Shown piece by piece: positions 9,733 through 17,249 of a DNA stretch of 35,069 bases (position 1 is the stretch's first letter; every line of letters begins with the position of its first letter). The translations under genes and the position numbers were made by a program. The notes under the pieces were generated by a model that searched no databases, had not been told where the DNA came from, and was given only the letters and a program-made list of their open reading frames with translations. Source of the DNA: Microbacteriaceae bacterium. GTDB taxonomy: Bacteria; Actinomycetota; Actinomycetes; Actinomycetales; Microbacteriaceae. The DNA is taken from assembly GCA_003852775.1 (NCBI GenBank), contig RDDZ01000067.1:1-35069 (forward strand), given 5' to 3'.

Positions 9733-10748
9733 CCGGCCTGGGCCGCGAAGAGCGCGAGGTAGTCGCGGAGGGTTGCGTGGATCGAGAGGGGCGACGGGTT
9801 CGCCGAGGCGGCGAGCGGCGTGGCGTCGGGGAGGATCACGACGCGCCCGGCCGCGATGGCGGGGATCTTCGACAGCAGCGGGTCGGCCTGCATGCGCTCG
9901 ACGAGGTCGCCCTCCGGGTCGCCGTAGCTTACGAAGATGTCGACGTCGGCGAAGCGCTCCGCCTCCTCCGCGCTCACCGTCGTGTAGAACGCATCGGTCC
10001 GTGCCGACTCCTCCGCGACGATCGCGGGCACCGGGAGGCCGAGGCTCGCGAGGAAGCCGGGGCGGGTGTCGTGGATCGTGTAGAAGCCGATCTGGCTGAA
10101 GTCGGAGGCGTCGAGCCAGCTGAACAGGACGCGCTCGTCGGCGATCGCGGAGTTCGCGTCGAGTGCCGCGTCGATCTCGGTGTGCAGCCGCTCGATGAGC
10201 TCCTCGCCCTCCTCGGCGAGGCCGAGCGCGGTCGCGTCGAGGCGGATCATGTCCTCGAGCGAGGTGCCCCACGCGACCTCGGGGTAGGCCACGACGGGGG
10301 CGATCTTCGAGAGCGTGTCGTACTCGTCCTGCGTGAGGCCCGAGTAGGCGGCCAGGATCACGTCGGGCGCCGTGTCGGCGACGGCCTCGAAGTCGATGCC
10401 GTCGGTCTCGTCGAACAGCACGGGCGTCTCGGCGCCGAGCTCCCCGAGCCTCTCCTCGACCCACGGCAGCACGCCGTCTCCGTCGTCGTCGCCCCACGAG
10501 ACGGCGGGCATCCCGACGGGCACGACGCCGAGCGCGAGTGGCACCTCCTGGTTCGACCACGCGACGGTCGCGACGCGCTCGGGCTTCGCCTCGATCGTGG
10601 TCTTGCCGAACGCGTGCTCGATCGTGACGGGGAACGCGGATGCGTCGCCCGGCGCCTCGGGGCCGGTCTCGCCCGCGGGCGCTGCGGCGCACGCCGAGAG
10701 GGCGAGTGCGATGACGGCGACGACCGGCAGGGTGCGGAGCGCGCGCAC
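9729..10748 (-). CDS. Siderophore-binding lipoprotein of an iron ABC importer
   Basis: This 339-aa substrate-binding protein starts with a signal peptide and lipobox LSAC, with Cys20 as the lipidated residue, so it is tethered outside the membrane. The fold is that of the FecB/PeriplasmicBP class: VTIEHAFGKTTI…PERVATVAWSNQEVPLALGVVPVG, then DFEAVADTAPDVILAAYSG, and the C-terminal IPAIAAGRVV. It has the Tyr/Trp-rich surface expected for hydroxamate or catecholate siderophores, but the ligand cannot be told. The GTG at 10748 has an AAGGA Shine-Dalgarno (10754–10759). It is the first gene of a five-gene operon behind two DtxR-type boxes, so iron repression is expected. Confidence 0.93.
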   Translation of the reverse strand: MRALRTLPVVAVIALALSACAAAPAGETGPEAPGDASAFPVTIEHAFGKTTIEAKPERVATVAWSNQEVPLALGVVPVGMPAVSWGDDDGDGVLPWVEERLGELGAETPVLFDETDGIDFEAVADTAPDVILAAYSGLTQDEYDTLSKIAPVVAYPEVAWGTSLEDMIRLDATALGLAEEGEELIERLHTEIDAALDANSAIADERVLFSWLDASDFSQIGFYTIHDTRPGFLASLGLPVPAIVAEESARTDAFYTTVSAEEAERFADVDIFVSYGDPEGDLVERMQADPLLSKIPAIAAGRVVILPDATPLAASANPSPLSIHATLRDYLALFAAQAG

Positions 10749-10773
10749 GGCGGTCCTTTCGGGGTAGAAGGGG

Positions 10774-10792
10774 GAAGGTGAGGCTCACCTAA
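10774..10792. promoter_or_regulatory. DtxR/IdeR-type iron box 1 (promoter-distal)
   Basis: The 19-bp site has a perfect 7-bp inverted repeat AGGTGAG-g-CTCACCT and matches the DtxR/IdeR consensus (TTAGGTTAG-S-CTAACCTAA) at 15 of 19 positions by eye. It lies 26 bp before the GTG of the lipoprotein gene, downstream of the putative −10. Confidence 0.75.
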
Positions 10793-10803
10793 CCTCGGTG
10801 AAC

Positions 10804-10822
10804 TGAGGTCAACCTAACCTCA
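10804..10822. promoter_or_regulatory. DtxR/IdeR-type iron box 2 overlapping the promoter
   Basis: TGAGGTCAACCTAACCTCA has 7-bp inverted arms when extended one base each side (10803–10809 and 10817–10823). Read on the minus strand, it matches the DtxR/IdeR consensus at 15 of 19 positions. Its centre is 30 bp from that of the other box. The candidate −10 lies inside it, so repressor binding would block RNA polymerase. Confidence 0.75.
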
Positions 10823-10841
10823 GCCCCCGCCCGCCTGTCAA
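10811..10841 (-). promoter_or_regulatory. Siderophore operon promoter (TTGACA −35; TTAGGT/TAGGTT −10)
   Basis: On the minus strand a consensus TTGACA (10841→10836) is followed by TTAGGT (10817→10812, 18-bp spacer) or TAGGTT (10816→10811, 19 bp). The −10 lies within the iron box at 10804–10822. Confidence 0.65.
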
Positions 10842-10875
10842 ACCGCGGCGCTCGGCGGCGACCGGCGGCAGCCGC

Positions 10876-12906
10876 TCAGGCGAGCCCGCGCCGCTCCAGC
10901 AGCGGCTCGATCGCCGCGTCGCGCCCGCGGAAGTCGCGGAACGCCGCGAGCGGGTCGCGCGTGCCGGCCGTCTGCAGCAGCCGGCGGCGGAAGCGCTCGC
11001 CGTTCTCGCGCGTGAGCCCGCCGTTCTCGCGGAACCACTCGACGGTGTCGGCGTCGAGCACCTCGCTCCAGATGTACGAGTAGTACCCGGCGTCGTAGCC
11101 GCCCGAGAACACGTGCGCGAAGTAGGTCGTCGCGTAGCGCGGCGGCACCGCCTCGTCGGCGAGGCCCGCGGCGGCGAGCGCCTCCGCCTCGAACGCCGCG
11201 GCATCCGTCACGGCCTGCGCCTGCTCGAGGTCGAGCGTGTGCCAGGCCTGGTCGAGCAGGGCGGCCTGCAGGTACTCGCTCGTGGCGAAGCCCTGGCCGA
11301 ACCGCTCGGCGTCGCGCAGCCGCTGGGCGATCGCGGGGTCGAGCGGCTCGCCCGTCTCGTGGTGGCGGGCGTAGTGCTCGAGCACCTCCGGCCACATGGC
11401 CCACATCTCGTTGACCTGGCTCGGGAACTCGACGAAGTCGCGGAACACGTTCGTGCCGGCGAGGCTCGGGTAGCGCGCGTGCGCGAAGAGCCCGTGCAGC
11501 GCGTGGCCGAACTCGTGGAAGAGCGTCTCGACCTCGTCGAGGGTGAGGAGGGTCGGCTCGCCCGCCGCGGGGCGCGGCACGTTGAGGTTGTTGGTGACGA
11601 TCGAGGTCTCGTGGCCGAGCAGCTCGTTGCGCGACACGAGGGAGTTCATCCACGCGCCCCCGCGCTTCGAGTCGCGCGTGTAGAGGTCGAGCAGGTAGAG
11701 GCCGATGACGCCGTCGTCGTCGCGCACCTCGAAGACGCGCACCTCGTCGTTCCACCCGCGCAGGTCGGTGCGCTCGTGGAAGCGGAGCCCGTAGAGGCGC
11801 TCGGCCGCGTAGAACACGCCGTCCTGCAGAACGCGCTCCGCCTCGAACCACGGGCGCAGGGCCGCCGTGTCGACGTCGTAGCGCTCGCGGCGCACGCGCT
11901 CGGCGGCGAACGCCCAGTCGGAGGCCGCGACGGGTCCGCCGGTCACCGCGCCGAGCTCCTCGCGCTCCGCGGCGGCGTTCCGCGCGGCCGCGGGGGCGAG
12001 GCGACCGAGCAGCTCGGCGACGGCCGCGGGGGAGCCGGCCGTCTCATCCGCCGTCACGACGGAGGCGTGGTCCCGGAAGCCGAGCAGGCGGGCGCGCTCG
12101 GCTCGGGCCCGCACGAGCTTGAGTACGAGCTCGCGGTTGTCGAACTCGCCGCCGCGGGTGCCGCGGGCGCGCGACGCGGCCATGATGCGCGCGCGGGTCT
12201 CGGGCACCTCGATCGAGGCGAGCCACGGGTGGCCCGTGTAGAGCACGAGGGTCACGAGCCAGCCGTCGAGGCCGCGCGCGGCGGCGGCCTCGCGCGCCGC
12301 GGAGAGCTCGGATGCCGCGAGCCCCGCGAGCTCGGCGGCATCCGTGATGTGCACGGCGAGCTCGTTGGTGTCGTTCAGCAGGTTCTTCTCGAAGCGCGTC
12401 GTGAGCGTCGAGATGCGCTGGTTGAGCTCGCGCAGACGCTCCTTCGCGGGCTCGTCGAGCGCGGCGCCCGCGAGCACCATCTCGGTGCGGTGGCGCTCCA
12501 CGAGGTAGCGCTGCTCGTCGTCGAGGTTCTCGCTGCCCTCGACGGCTGCGCGATGGACGGCGTCGACGCGCGCGAAGAGCGCCGGGTCGAGCACGATCGC
12601 GTCGTGGTGCGCCGCGAGCTTCGGTGCGAGCTCCTCCTCGAGCTCCTGGATGGCGTCGGTCGTGTCGGACGACGTGAGGGTGAAGAACACGGTCGACACC
12701 CGGTCGAGCACGCGGCCCGAGCGCTCGAGCGGCACGATCGTGTTCTCGAAGGTGGGGGCCGAGGTGTCGGCCGTGATGGCGGCGACCTCGGCGAGCTGCT
12801 CGGCCATCCCGAGCTCGAACGCCTCGCGGTAGTGCTCGTCGCGCACGGCGGCGAAGTCGGGCAGCAGGTGGGGCAGCTCGCTGTCGGCGAGGAAAGGATT
12901 CGTCAC
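10876..12906 (-). CDS. dcp: M3-family zinc metallopeptidase (peptidyl-dipeptidase Dcp-like)
   Basis: This 676-aa cytoplasmic peptidase is the full length of the M3A family (thimet oligopeptidase/oligopeptidase A/Dcp). The zinc site is HEFGH (464–468), followed by E493 in NVFRDFVE as third ligand. The conserved TLDEVETLFHEFGHALHGLF context and the C-terminal tract GGYDAGYYSYIWSEVLDADTV support Dcp. Family members degrade short peptides from protein turnover. The GTG at 12906 is set by a TAGGCT box ending 6 nt upstream, without a Shine-Dalgarno. It runs divergently from the methyltransferase gene and toward the iron operon, from which it is separated by 127 bp including that operon's promoter. 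Confidence 0.94.
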   Translation of the reverse strand: MTNPFLADSELPHLLPDFAAVRDEHYREAFELGMAEQLAEVAAITADTSAPTFENTIVPLERSGRVLDRVSTVFFTLTSSDTTDAIQELEEELAPKLAAHHDAIVLDPALFARVDAVHRAAVEGSENLDDEQRYLVERHRTEMVLAGAALDEPAKERLRELNQRISTLTTRFEKNLLNDTNELAVHITDAAELAGLAASELSAAREAAAARGLDGWLVTLVLYTGHPWLASIEVPETRARIMAASRARGTRGGEFDNRELVLKLVRARAERARLLGFRDHASVVTADETAGSPAAVAELLGRLAPAAARNAAAEREELGAVTGGPVAASDWAFAAERVRRERYDVDTAALRPWFEAERVLQDGVFYAAERLYGLRFHERTDLRGWNDEVRVFEVRDDDGVIGLYLLDLYTRDSKRGGAWMNSLVSRNELLGHETSIVTNNLNVPRPAAGEPTLLTLDEVETLFHEFGHALHGLFAHARYPSLAGTNVFRDFVEFPSQVNEMWAMWPEVLEHYARHHETGEPLDPAIAQRLRDAERFGQGFATSEYLQAALLDQAWHTLDLEQAQAVTDAAAFEAEALAAAGLADEAVPPRYATTYFAHVFSGGYDAGYYSYIWSEVLDADTVEWFRENGGLTRENGERFRRRLLQTAGTRDPLAAFRDFRGRDAAIEPLLERRGLA

Positions 12907-12912
12907 CGCTCA

Positions 12913-12941
12913 AGCCTAGGCACGTGCCGCGCCCCTAGGTT
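12913..12941. promoter_or_regulatory. Back-to-back −10 boxes of two leaderless promoters
   Basis: Minus-strand TAGGCT (12918→12913) ends 6 nt before the GTG at 12906. Plus-strand TAGGTT (12936–12941) ends 7 nt before the ATG at 12949. The whole intergenic gap is only 42 bp, so the −35 regions of the two genes must interleave or lie beyond the opposite −10. Simultaneous polymerase binding is unlikely. Confidence 0.5.
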
Positions 12942-12948
12942 GTCGTAC

Positions 12949-13755
12949 ATGACTCCCGAGGAGCACTACACCCACGGCCACCACGAGTCGGTGCTGCGTT
13001 CCCACATCTGGCGCACCGCCCTCAACTCCGCCGCCTACCTGCTGCCGCACCTGCGGCCGGGGATGAGCATCCTCGACGTCGGGGCGGGGCCCGGCACGAT
13101 CACGGTCGACCTCGCCGAGCTCGTCGCCCCCGGGCGGGTCGTCGGGGTCGACGCCTCGGAGGAGATCGTGGCGCAGGCGCGCGCCCACGCGGCCGAGCGC
13201 GGGGTGAGGAACGTCGAGTTCCTCGTGGCCGACGCCTACGACCTCCCGTACGACGACGGCGCGTTCGACGTCGTGCACGCCCACCAGGTGCTCCAGCACC
13301 TCGCCCGCCCCGTCGAGGCGCTCGTCGAGTTCCGCCGCGTCGCCGTCGAGGGCGGCCTCGTCGCGGTGCGGGAGTGCGACTACGCGGGCGTCGTGCTGCA
13401 TCCGCTGACGCTCGGTCTCGAGGCGTGGGCGGCCCTGTACCAGCGCGTGCACCGCAGCAACGGGGGAGAGCCGGATGCCGGCCGCCGCCTCAAGCAGTGG
13501 GCGCGCGAGGCGGGCTTCGCCTCGGTCGAGTCGACGGCGTCCGTGTGGTGCTTCTCCGACGACGACGAGCGCACGTGGTGGGGCGGGATGTGGCGCGACC
13601 GCGTGCTCGCCTCGGCGTTCGCCGACGACGCGACGGGCAAGGGCTTCGCGACGCGCGCCGACCTGCAGGCGATCAGCGTCGCGTGGGCGCACTGGGCCGA
13701 GGACCCGGACGCGTGGATGGTGTTCCCCCACGGCGAGATCCTCGCGCGGAAGTAG
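12949..13755 (+). CDS. Class I SAM-dependent methyltransferase
   Basis: This is a 268-aa protein with SAM motif I ILDVGAGPGT (41–50), an acidic residue ending strand 2 (VVGVDASEEIV), DAYDLPYDDGAFD as motif II/III region and HAHQVLQHLARP as motif post-I/IV. This is the UbiE/methyltransferase-11 type. The C-terminal half (LKQWAREAGF, TWWGGMWRDRVL) is the variable substrate part; the acceptor is unknown. The ATG at 12949 is preceded by TAGGTT with no Shine-Dalgarno. The N-terminus is His-rich (EEHYTHGHHE). The gene stands alone and ends just before a REP-like repeat pair. Confidence 0.9.
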   Translation: MTPEEHYTHGHHESVLRSHIWRTALNSAAYLLPHLRPGMSILDVGAGPGTITVDLAELVAPGRVVGVDASEEIVAQARAHAAERGVRNVEFLVADAYDLPYDDGAFDVVHAHQVLQHLARPVEALVEFRRVAVEGGLVAVRECDYAGVVLHPLTLGLEAWAALYQRVHRSNGGEPDAGRRLKQWAREAGFASVESTASVWCFSDDDERTWWGGMWRDRVLASAFADDATGKGFATRADLQAISVAWAHWAEDPDAWMVFPHGEILARK

Positions 13756-13771
13756 AGGCCCCGGGCGGCGA

Positions 13772-13899
13772 CTGGTTTCGACACGCGGCTGCGCCGCTAC
13801 TCAACCAGCGGGACTGCCGCCCTGCGCCGCTGCTCGACCAGCGGGTCGTGCGCACCACCGCTGGTTGAGTAGCCCGCGCAGCGGGCGTGTCGAAACCAG
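13772..13899. repeat. Inverted pair of REP-like palindromic elements with a degenerate half copy between
   Basis: Copy A (13772–13808) and copy C (13861–13899) are near-identical 37–39-bp units in opposite orientation, each bounded by CTGGTT/AACCAG. Each carries its own small hairpin: GCGGC-tgc-GCCGC at 13785–13797 and GCCCGC-gca-GCGGGC at 13872–13886. Between them, 13822–13844 repeats the right part of copy A (gcgccgctgctcgaccagcg). The unit occurs a third time inside ileS (21901–21940). It lies between two convergent genes, where it could also act as a bidirectional terminator or mRNA-end stabiliser (inference). Confidence 0.85.
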
Positions 13900-13907
13900 C
13901 CCTGCGC

Positions 13908-14135
13908 TCAGTCGAGCTGGTCGCGGAGGATGGCGCCGTCGTGCGTCATCCGCAGGCGCGTGCCGTCGTCGAGCTCGACGACGGGGCGCCCCTCGAGCCA
14001 CGTGAGGGTCCAGCGCCACTGCGTCGTGTCGACGTCCGCGAGCTCGGTCTCGACCTCGCGGATCGCCGCGATCATGGCATCCGGCACCCGCGGCGGCACC
14101 TCGCCGCCGACCGCCCAGCGCGTCCCGAGCTGCAT
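13908..14135 (-). CDS. Small conserved-looking hypothetical protein, 75 aa
   Basis: This soluble acidic protein (MQLGTRWAVGGEVPPRVPD…ILRDQLD) has no recognised domain. The pattern WRWTLTWLEGRPVVELDDGTRLRM suggests a small beta-rich fold. Its ATG overlaps the acetyltransferase stop codon (TGATG, 14133–14137), so it is very likely translated by coupling as the last gene of the valS cluster. The upstream frame extension is a shadow of the acetyltransferase and is not used. Function unknown. Confidence 0.7.
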   Translation of the reverse strand: MQLGTRWAVGGEVPPRVPDAMIAAIREVETELADVDTTQWRWTLTWLEGRPVVELDDGTRLRMTHDGAILRDQLD

Positions 14136-14578
14136 CAGCGACGCACCTCGTAGGTGACCCAGCGGGTGCGCGTCGCGACCCTGTCGTAGAGCGCCTGCGC
14201 CGTCGTGTTGTCGTCGGCCGTGATCCAGCGGAGCGACCCGCCCGTGCCCGCGCTCTTCTCGGCGATGGCCTCGATGAGGGCGCGACCGGCGCCCGAGCCG
14301 CGCACGGCCGGGTCGACGAACAGGTCGTCGAGGTACCAGTCGCGGCCGCCCGTGAAGGTGTCCGGATGCGAGCGGTAGTGGGCGATGCCCACCACCCACC
14401 CGTCGCGCTCGGCGACGAGCCCGTCGATGCCGGAGCCCTCCTCGAGCAGGAGCGCGAACACGCGATCGAGCACCTCGTCCGGGAAGTCGGTCTCGTAGAA
14501 GACGCCGTACGCGTGGAACAGCTCCCGCCAGCGCGCCTCATCGGCGGCGGCGAGCGGACGCACGGTCGTCTCCGTCAC
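14135..14578 (-). CDS. GNAT-family N-acetyltransferase
   Basis: This 147-aa protein is typical for a single-domain GNAT enzyme, which transfers acetyl from acetyl-CoA to an amine. Features: VRPLAAADEARWRELFHAYGVFY at the start, YLDDLFVDPAVRGSGAGRALIEAI with the R-x-x-G-x-G/A pyrophosphate loop, and the late segment WITADDNTTAQALYDRV that closes the fold. The GTG at 14578 follows the valS stop by 2 bp and uses a GGAGG Shine-Dalgarno inside the end of valS. The acceptor is unknown; the association with valS is positional only. Confidence 0.9.
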   Translation of the reverse strand: MTETTVRPLAAADEARWRELFHAYGVFYETDFPDEVLDRVFALLLEEGSGIDGLVAERDGWVVGIAHYRSHPDTFTGGRDWYLDDLFVDPAVRGSGAGRALIEAIAEKSAGTGGSLRWITADDNTTAQALYDRVATRTRWVTYEVRR

Positions 14579-14580
14579 GA

Positions 14581-17166
14581 TCAGGCCTCCGGGACCTCGG
14601 CGAGCACGACGTCGCGCACCTCGACCTCCTCGGCTTCCACGAGGTCGAGCCGCTCGATGCGGCCCACCGCGCGCAGGTCGTCGGCGGCCTCCGCGAGGAT
14701 CGCGGGACCGGCGAGCGTCGCCGAGGTGACGGGCGTCTTCTGCGAGGCCTTCGCATCCGTCTTGGCGCGACGGATGCCGACGAGCGCCGCCGACACTGCC
14801 GGCAGCAGGCCGCGGGTCTCGGATGCGACGCCGAGCTCGGCGGTCGTCGGCCACGTGGCGGTGTGCACCGAGCCCTCGTGGGTCCACGACCACACCTCCT
14901 CGGTCGCGAACGGGATGACGGGGGCGAGCAGCCGCAACATGACGTCGATCGCGGTGCGGAGCGCCGCCACGGCCGAGGCCTGGCCGGCGCCCTCGCCCGT
15001 GTAGGCGCGCTCCTTGACGAGCTCGAGGTAGTCGTCGCAGAAGGTCCAGAAGAACTGCTCGGTCACCTCGAGGGCGCGCGCGTGGTCGAACGCCTCGTAG
15101 GCGCGCGTCGCCTCGTCGACCACGCGGCCGAGCTCGGCGAGCATGTCGACGTCGAGCGGCTCCGAGACCTCGGCGCCCTCCGCGTACGGGAAGCCGTAGA
15201 CGAACTTCGCGGCGTTGAGCACCTTGATGGCGAGGCGGCGGCCGATCTTGATCGTCTTCGGGTTCTGCGGGTCGAACGCCGCATCCGTGCCGAGCTTCGA
15301 CGAGGCGGCCCAGTAGCGCACCGCGTCCGAGCCGTGCTCGTCGAGGAGCCCCTGGGGCGTCACGACGTTGCCCTTCGACTTCGACATCTTCTTGCGGTCG
15401 GGGTCGACGATGAAGCCGGAGATGCCTGCGTGCTTCCACGGCGTCCGTCCGTGCTCGAGGCGCGCGCGCAGCACGGTCGAGAACAGCCACGTGCGGATGA
15501 TGTCCTGGCCCTGCGAGCGCAGCGCGTAGGGGAACACGAGGTCGAAGAGCTCGGGGTCGGTCTCCCAGCCGCCCGCGATCTGCGGGGTGAGGCTCGAGGT
15601 GGCCCAGGTGTCCATGATGTCGAGCTCGCCGACGAAGCCGCCGGGCACCCCGCGCTGCGACTCGTCGTAGCCGGGGGCGGCATCCGACGAGGGGTCGACG
15701 GGGAGCATGTCCTCGGTCGGCACGATCGGCTTCTCGCGCACGGCCTCGCCGTTCTCGTCGAGCGGGTACCAGACGGGGATCGGCACGCCGAAGAAGCGCT
15801 GGCGCGAGATGAGCCAGTCGCCCGTGAGACCGCCGACCCAGTTCTCGTAGCGCACGCGCATGAAGTCGGGGTGGAACTCGAGCTCGCGGCCCGCCTCGAG
15901 CAGCTCGTCGCGGAGCTTCTCGTCGCGGGCGCCGTTGGCGATGTACCACTGGCGGGTCGAGACGATCTCGAGCGGCTTGTCGCCCTTCTCGAAGAACTTC
16001 ACGGGGTGGGTGATCTTGCGCGGCTCGCCGATGAGGTCGCCCGACTCCTGCAGCAGCTCGACCATGCGGGCCTTCGCGCTGAACACGGTCTTGCCGGCGA
16101 GCTCCGCGTAGGCGGCGCGGCCCGCGTCCGTGAAGAGGTCCTGGGCGGGCGCCTCGGGCAGGATGCGGCCGTCGAAGCCGATGATCGCGCGGTTCGGCAG
16201 GTCGAGCTCGCGCCACCACACGACGTCGGTCACGTCGCCGAAGGTGCAGATCATGGCGATGCCGGACCCCTTGTCCTGCTGCGCGAGGTGGTGCGCCACG
16301 ACGGGCACCTCGACGCCGAAGATCGGTGTCGTCACGGTCGTGCCGAAGAGCGGCTTATAGCGCTCGTCGTCGGGGTGCGCGACGAGCGCGACGCACGCGG
16401 GCAGCAGCTCGGGACGGGTCGTCTCGATCTCGACGGTGCCGCCGTCGGGCTTGTGGAAGCTCACGCGGTGGTAGGCCGCGGGCTGCTCCTTGTCCTCGAG
16501 CTCGGCCTGGGCCACCGCGGTGCGGAAGGTGACGTCCCACAGGGTCGGGGCGTCGGCCTGGTAGGCCTCGCCGCGCGCGAGGTTGCGCAGGAAGGCGCGC
16601 TGCGCGACGCGCTGGGCCTCGTCGCCGATCGTGCGGTAGGTGAGCGACCAGTCGACCGAGAGGCCGAGGGTGCGCCACAGCTCCTCGAACTGCTTCTCGT
16701 CCTCGATCGTGAGCTTCTCGCACAGCTCCACGAAGTTGCGGCGCGAGATCGGGATCTGGTCGGCCGCCTTCGTCGAGCTGCCCTCGCCGCCCTCGTGCGG
16801 GGGCGTGAAGTCGGGGTCGTAGGGGAGGGTCGGGTCGCAGCGCACGCCGTAGTAGTTCTGCACGCGGCGCTCGGTCGGGAGGCCGTTGTCGTCCCAGCCC
16901 ATCGGGAAGAAGAGGTGCTTGCCGCGCATCCGCTGGTACCGCGCCATGAGGTCCATGTGCGTGTAGCTGAAGACGTGGCCGATGTGCAGGCTGCCCGAGG
17001 CGGTGGGCGGCGGGGTGTCGACGCTGAAGACGGAGTCCTTGCCTGCGGCGAGCGCGGCGGCGCGGTCGAACCGGAAGGTGCCCGCGGTCTCCCACACCTC
17101 CCGCCACTTGGTCTCGAGACCCTCGAGGGCCGGCTTCTCGGGGATGCCAGGTGCGGCGGCGTTCAT
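14581..17166 (-). CDS. valS: Valine–tRNA ligase
   Basis: This 861-aa class Ia aminoacyl-tRNA synthetase attaches valine to tRNA-Val in the cytoplasm and edits mischarged threonine. Visible: HIGH motif SLHIGHV (61–64); TPPPTASGSLH and PMGWDDNGLPTERRV, typical of ValS; the CP1 editing domain in the middle third; and KMSKS (593–597, in RKKMSKSKGN). The C-terminal anticodon-binding part is present but short, and no long coiled-coil arm as in E. coli ValS is seen, which is usual for this subtype. The ATG at 17166 has a GGAG Shine-Dalgarno about 7 nt upstream (revcomp of 17174–17180). A TAGAAT −10 lies at 17237→17232. The GNAT and 75-aa genes follow in the same transcript. Confidence 0.97.
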   Translation of the reverse strand: MNAAAPGIPEKPALEGLETKWREVWETAGTFRFDRAAALAAGKDSVFSVDTPPPTASGSLHIGHVFSYTHMDLMARYQRMRGKHLFFPMGWDDNGLPTERRVQNYYGVRCDPTLPYDPDFTPPHEGGEGSSTKAADQIPISRRNFVELCEKLTIEDEKQFEELWRTLGLSVDWSLTYRTIGDEAQRVAQRAFLRNLARGEAYQADAPTLWDVTFRTAVAQAELEDKEQPAAYHRVSFHKPDGGTVEIETTRPELLPACVALVAHPDDERYKPLFGTTVTTPIFGVEVPVVAHHLAQQDKGSGIAMICTFGDVTDVVWWRELDLPNRAIIGFDGRILPEAPAQDLFTDAGRAAYAELAGKTVFSAKARMVELLQESGDLIGEPRKITHPVKFFEKGDKPLEIVSTRQWYIANGARDEKLRDELLEAGRELEFHPDFMRVRYENWVGGLTGDWLISRQRFFGVPIPVWYPLDENGEAVREKPIVPTEDMLPVDPSSDAAPGYDESQRGVPGGFVGELDIMDTWATSSLTPQIAGGWETDPELFDLVFPYALRSQGQDIIRTWLFSTVLRARLEHGRTPWKHAGISGFIVDPDRKKMSKSKGNVVTPQGLLDEHGSDAVRYWAASSKLGTDAAFDPQNPKTIKIGRRLAIKVLNAAKFVYGFPYAEGAEVSEPLDVDMLAELGRVVDEATRAYEAFDHARALEVTEQFFWTFCDDYLELVKERAYTGEGAGQASAVAALRTAIDVMLRLLAPVIPFATEEVWSWTHEGSVHTATWPTTAELGVASETRGLLPAVSAALVGIRRAKTDAKASQKTPVTSATLAGPAILAEAADDLRAVGRIERLDLVEAEEVEVRDVVLAEVPEA

Positions 17167-17231
17167 CGCGGTACTCCGGTTCGATATTGGCGGCACCGCG
17201 TCAAGGGGTGCCTGAGTGTGGGAACCCCGCG

Positions 17232-17237
17232 ATTCTA
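17232..17237 (-). promoter_or_regulatory. Candidate −10 box of valS (TAGAAT)
   Basis: A near-consensus TAGAAT on the minus strand lies about 65 nt before the valS ATG. No good −35 is seen. No T-box motif (TGGNACCGCG) is found in this leader, unlike ileS. Confidence 0.45.
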
Positions 17238-17249
17238 CCGGCCCGCGCC

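Noticed and set aside
17176-17204. A TTGACG…TATCGA promoter just before valS
   Set aside because: The spacer is only 12 bp, too short for a sigma-70-type promoter, and no other −10 fits at 16–18 bp.
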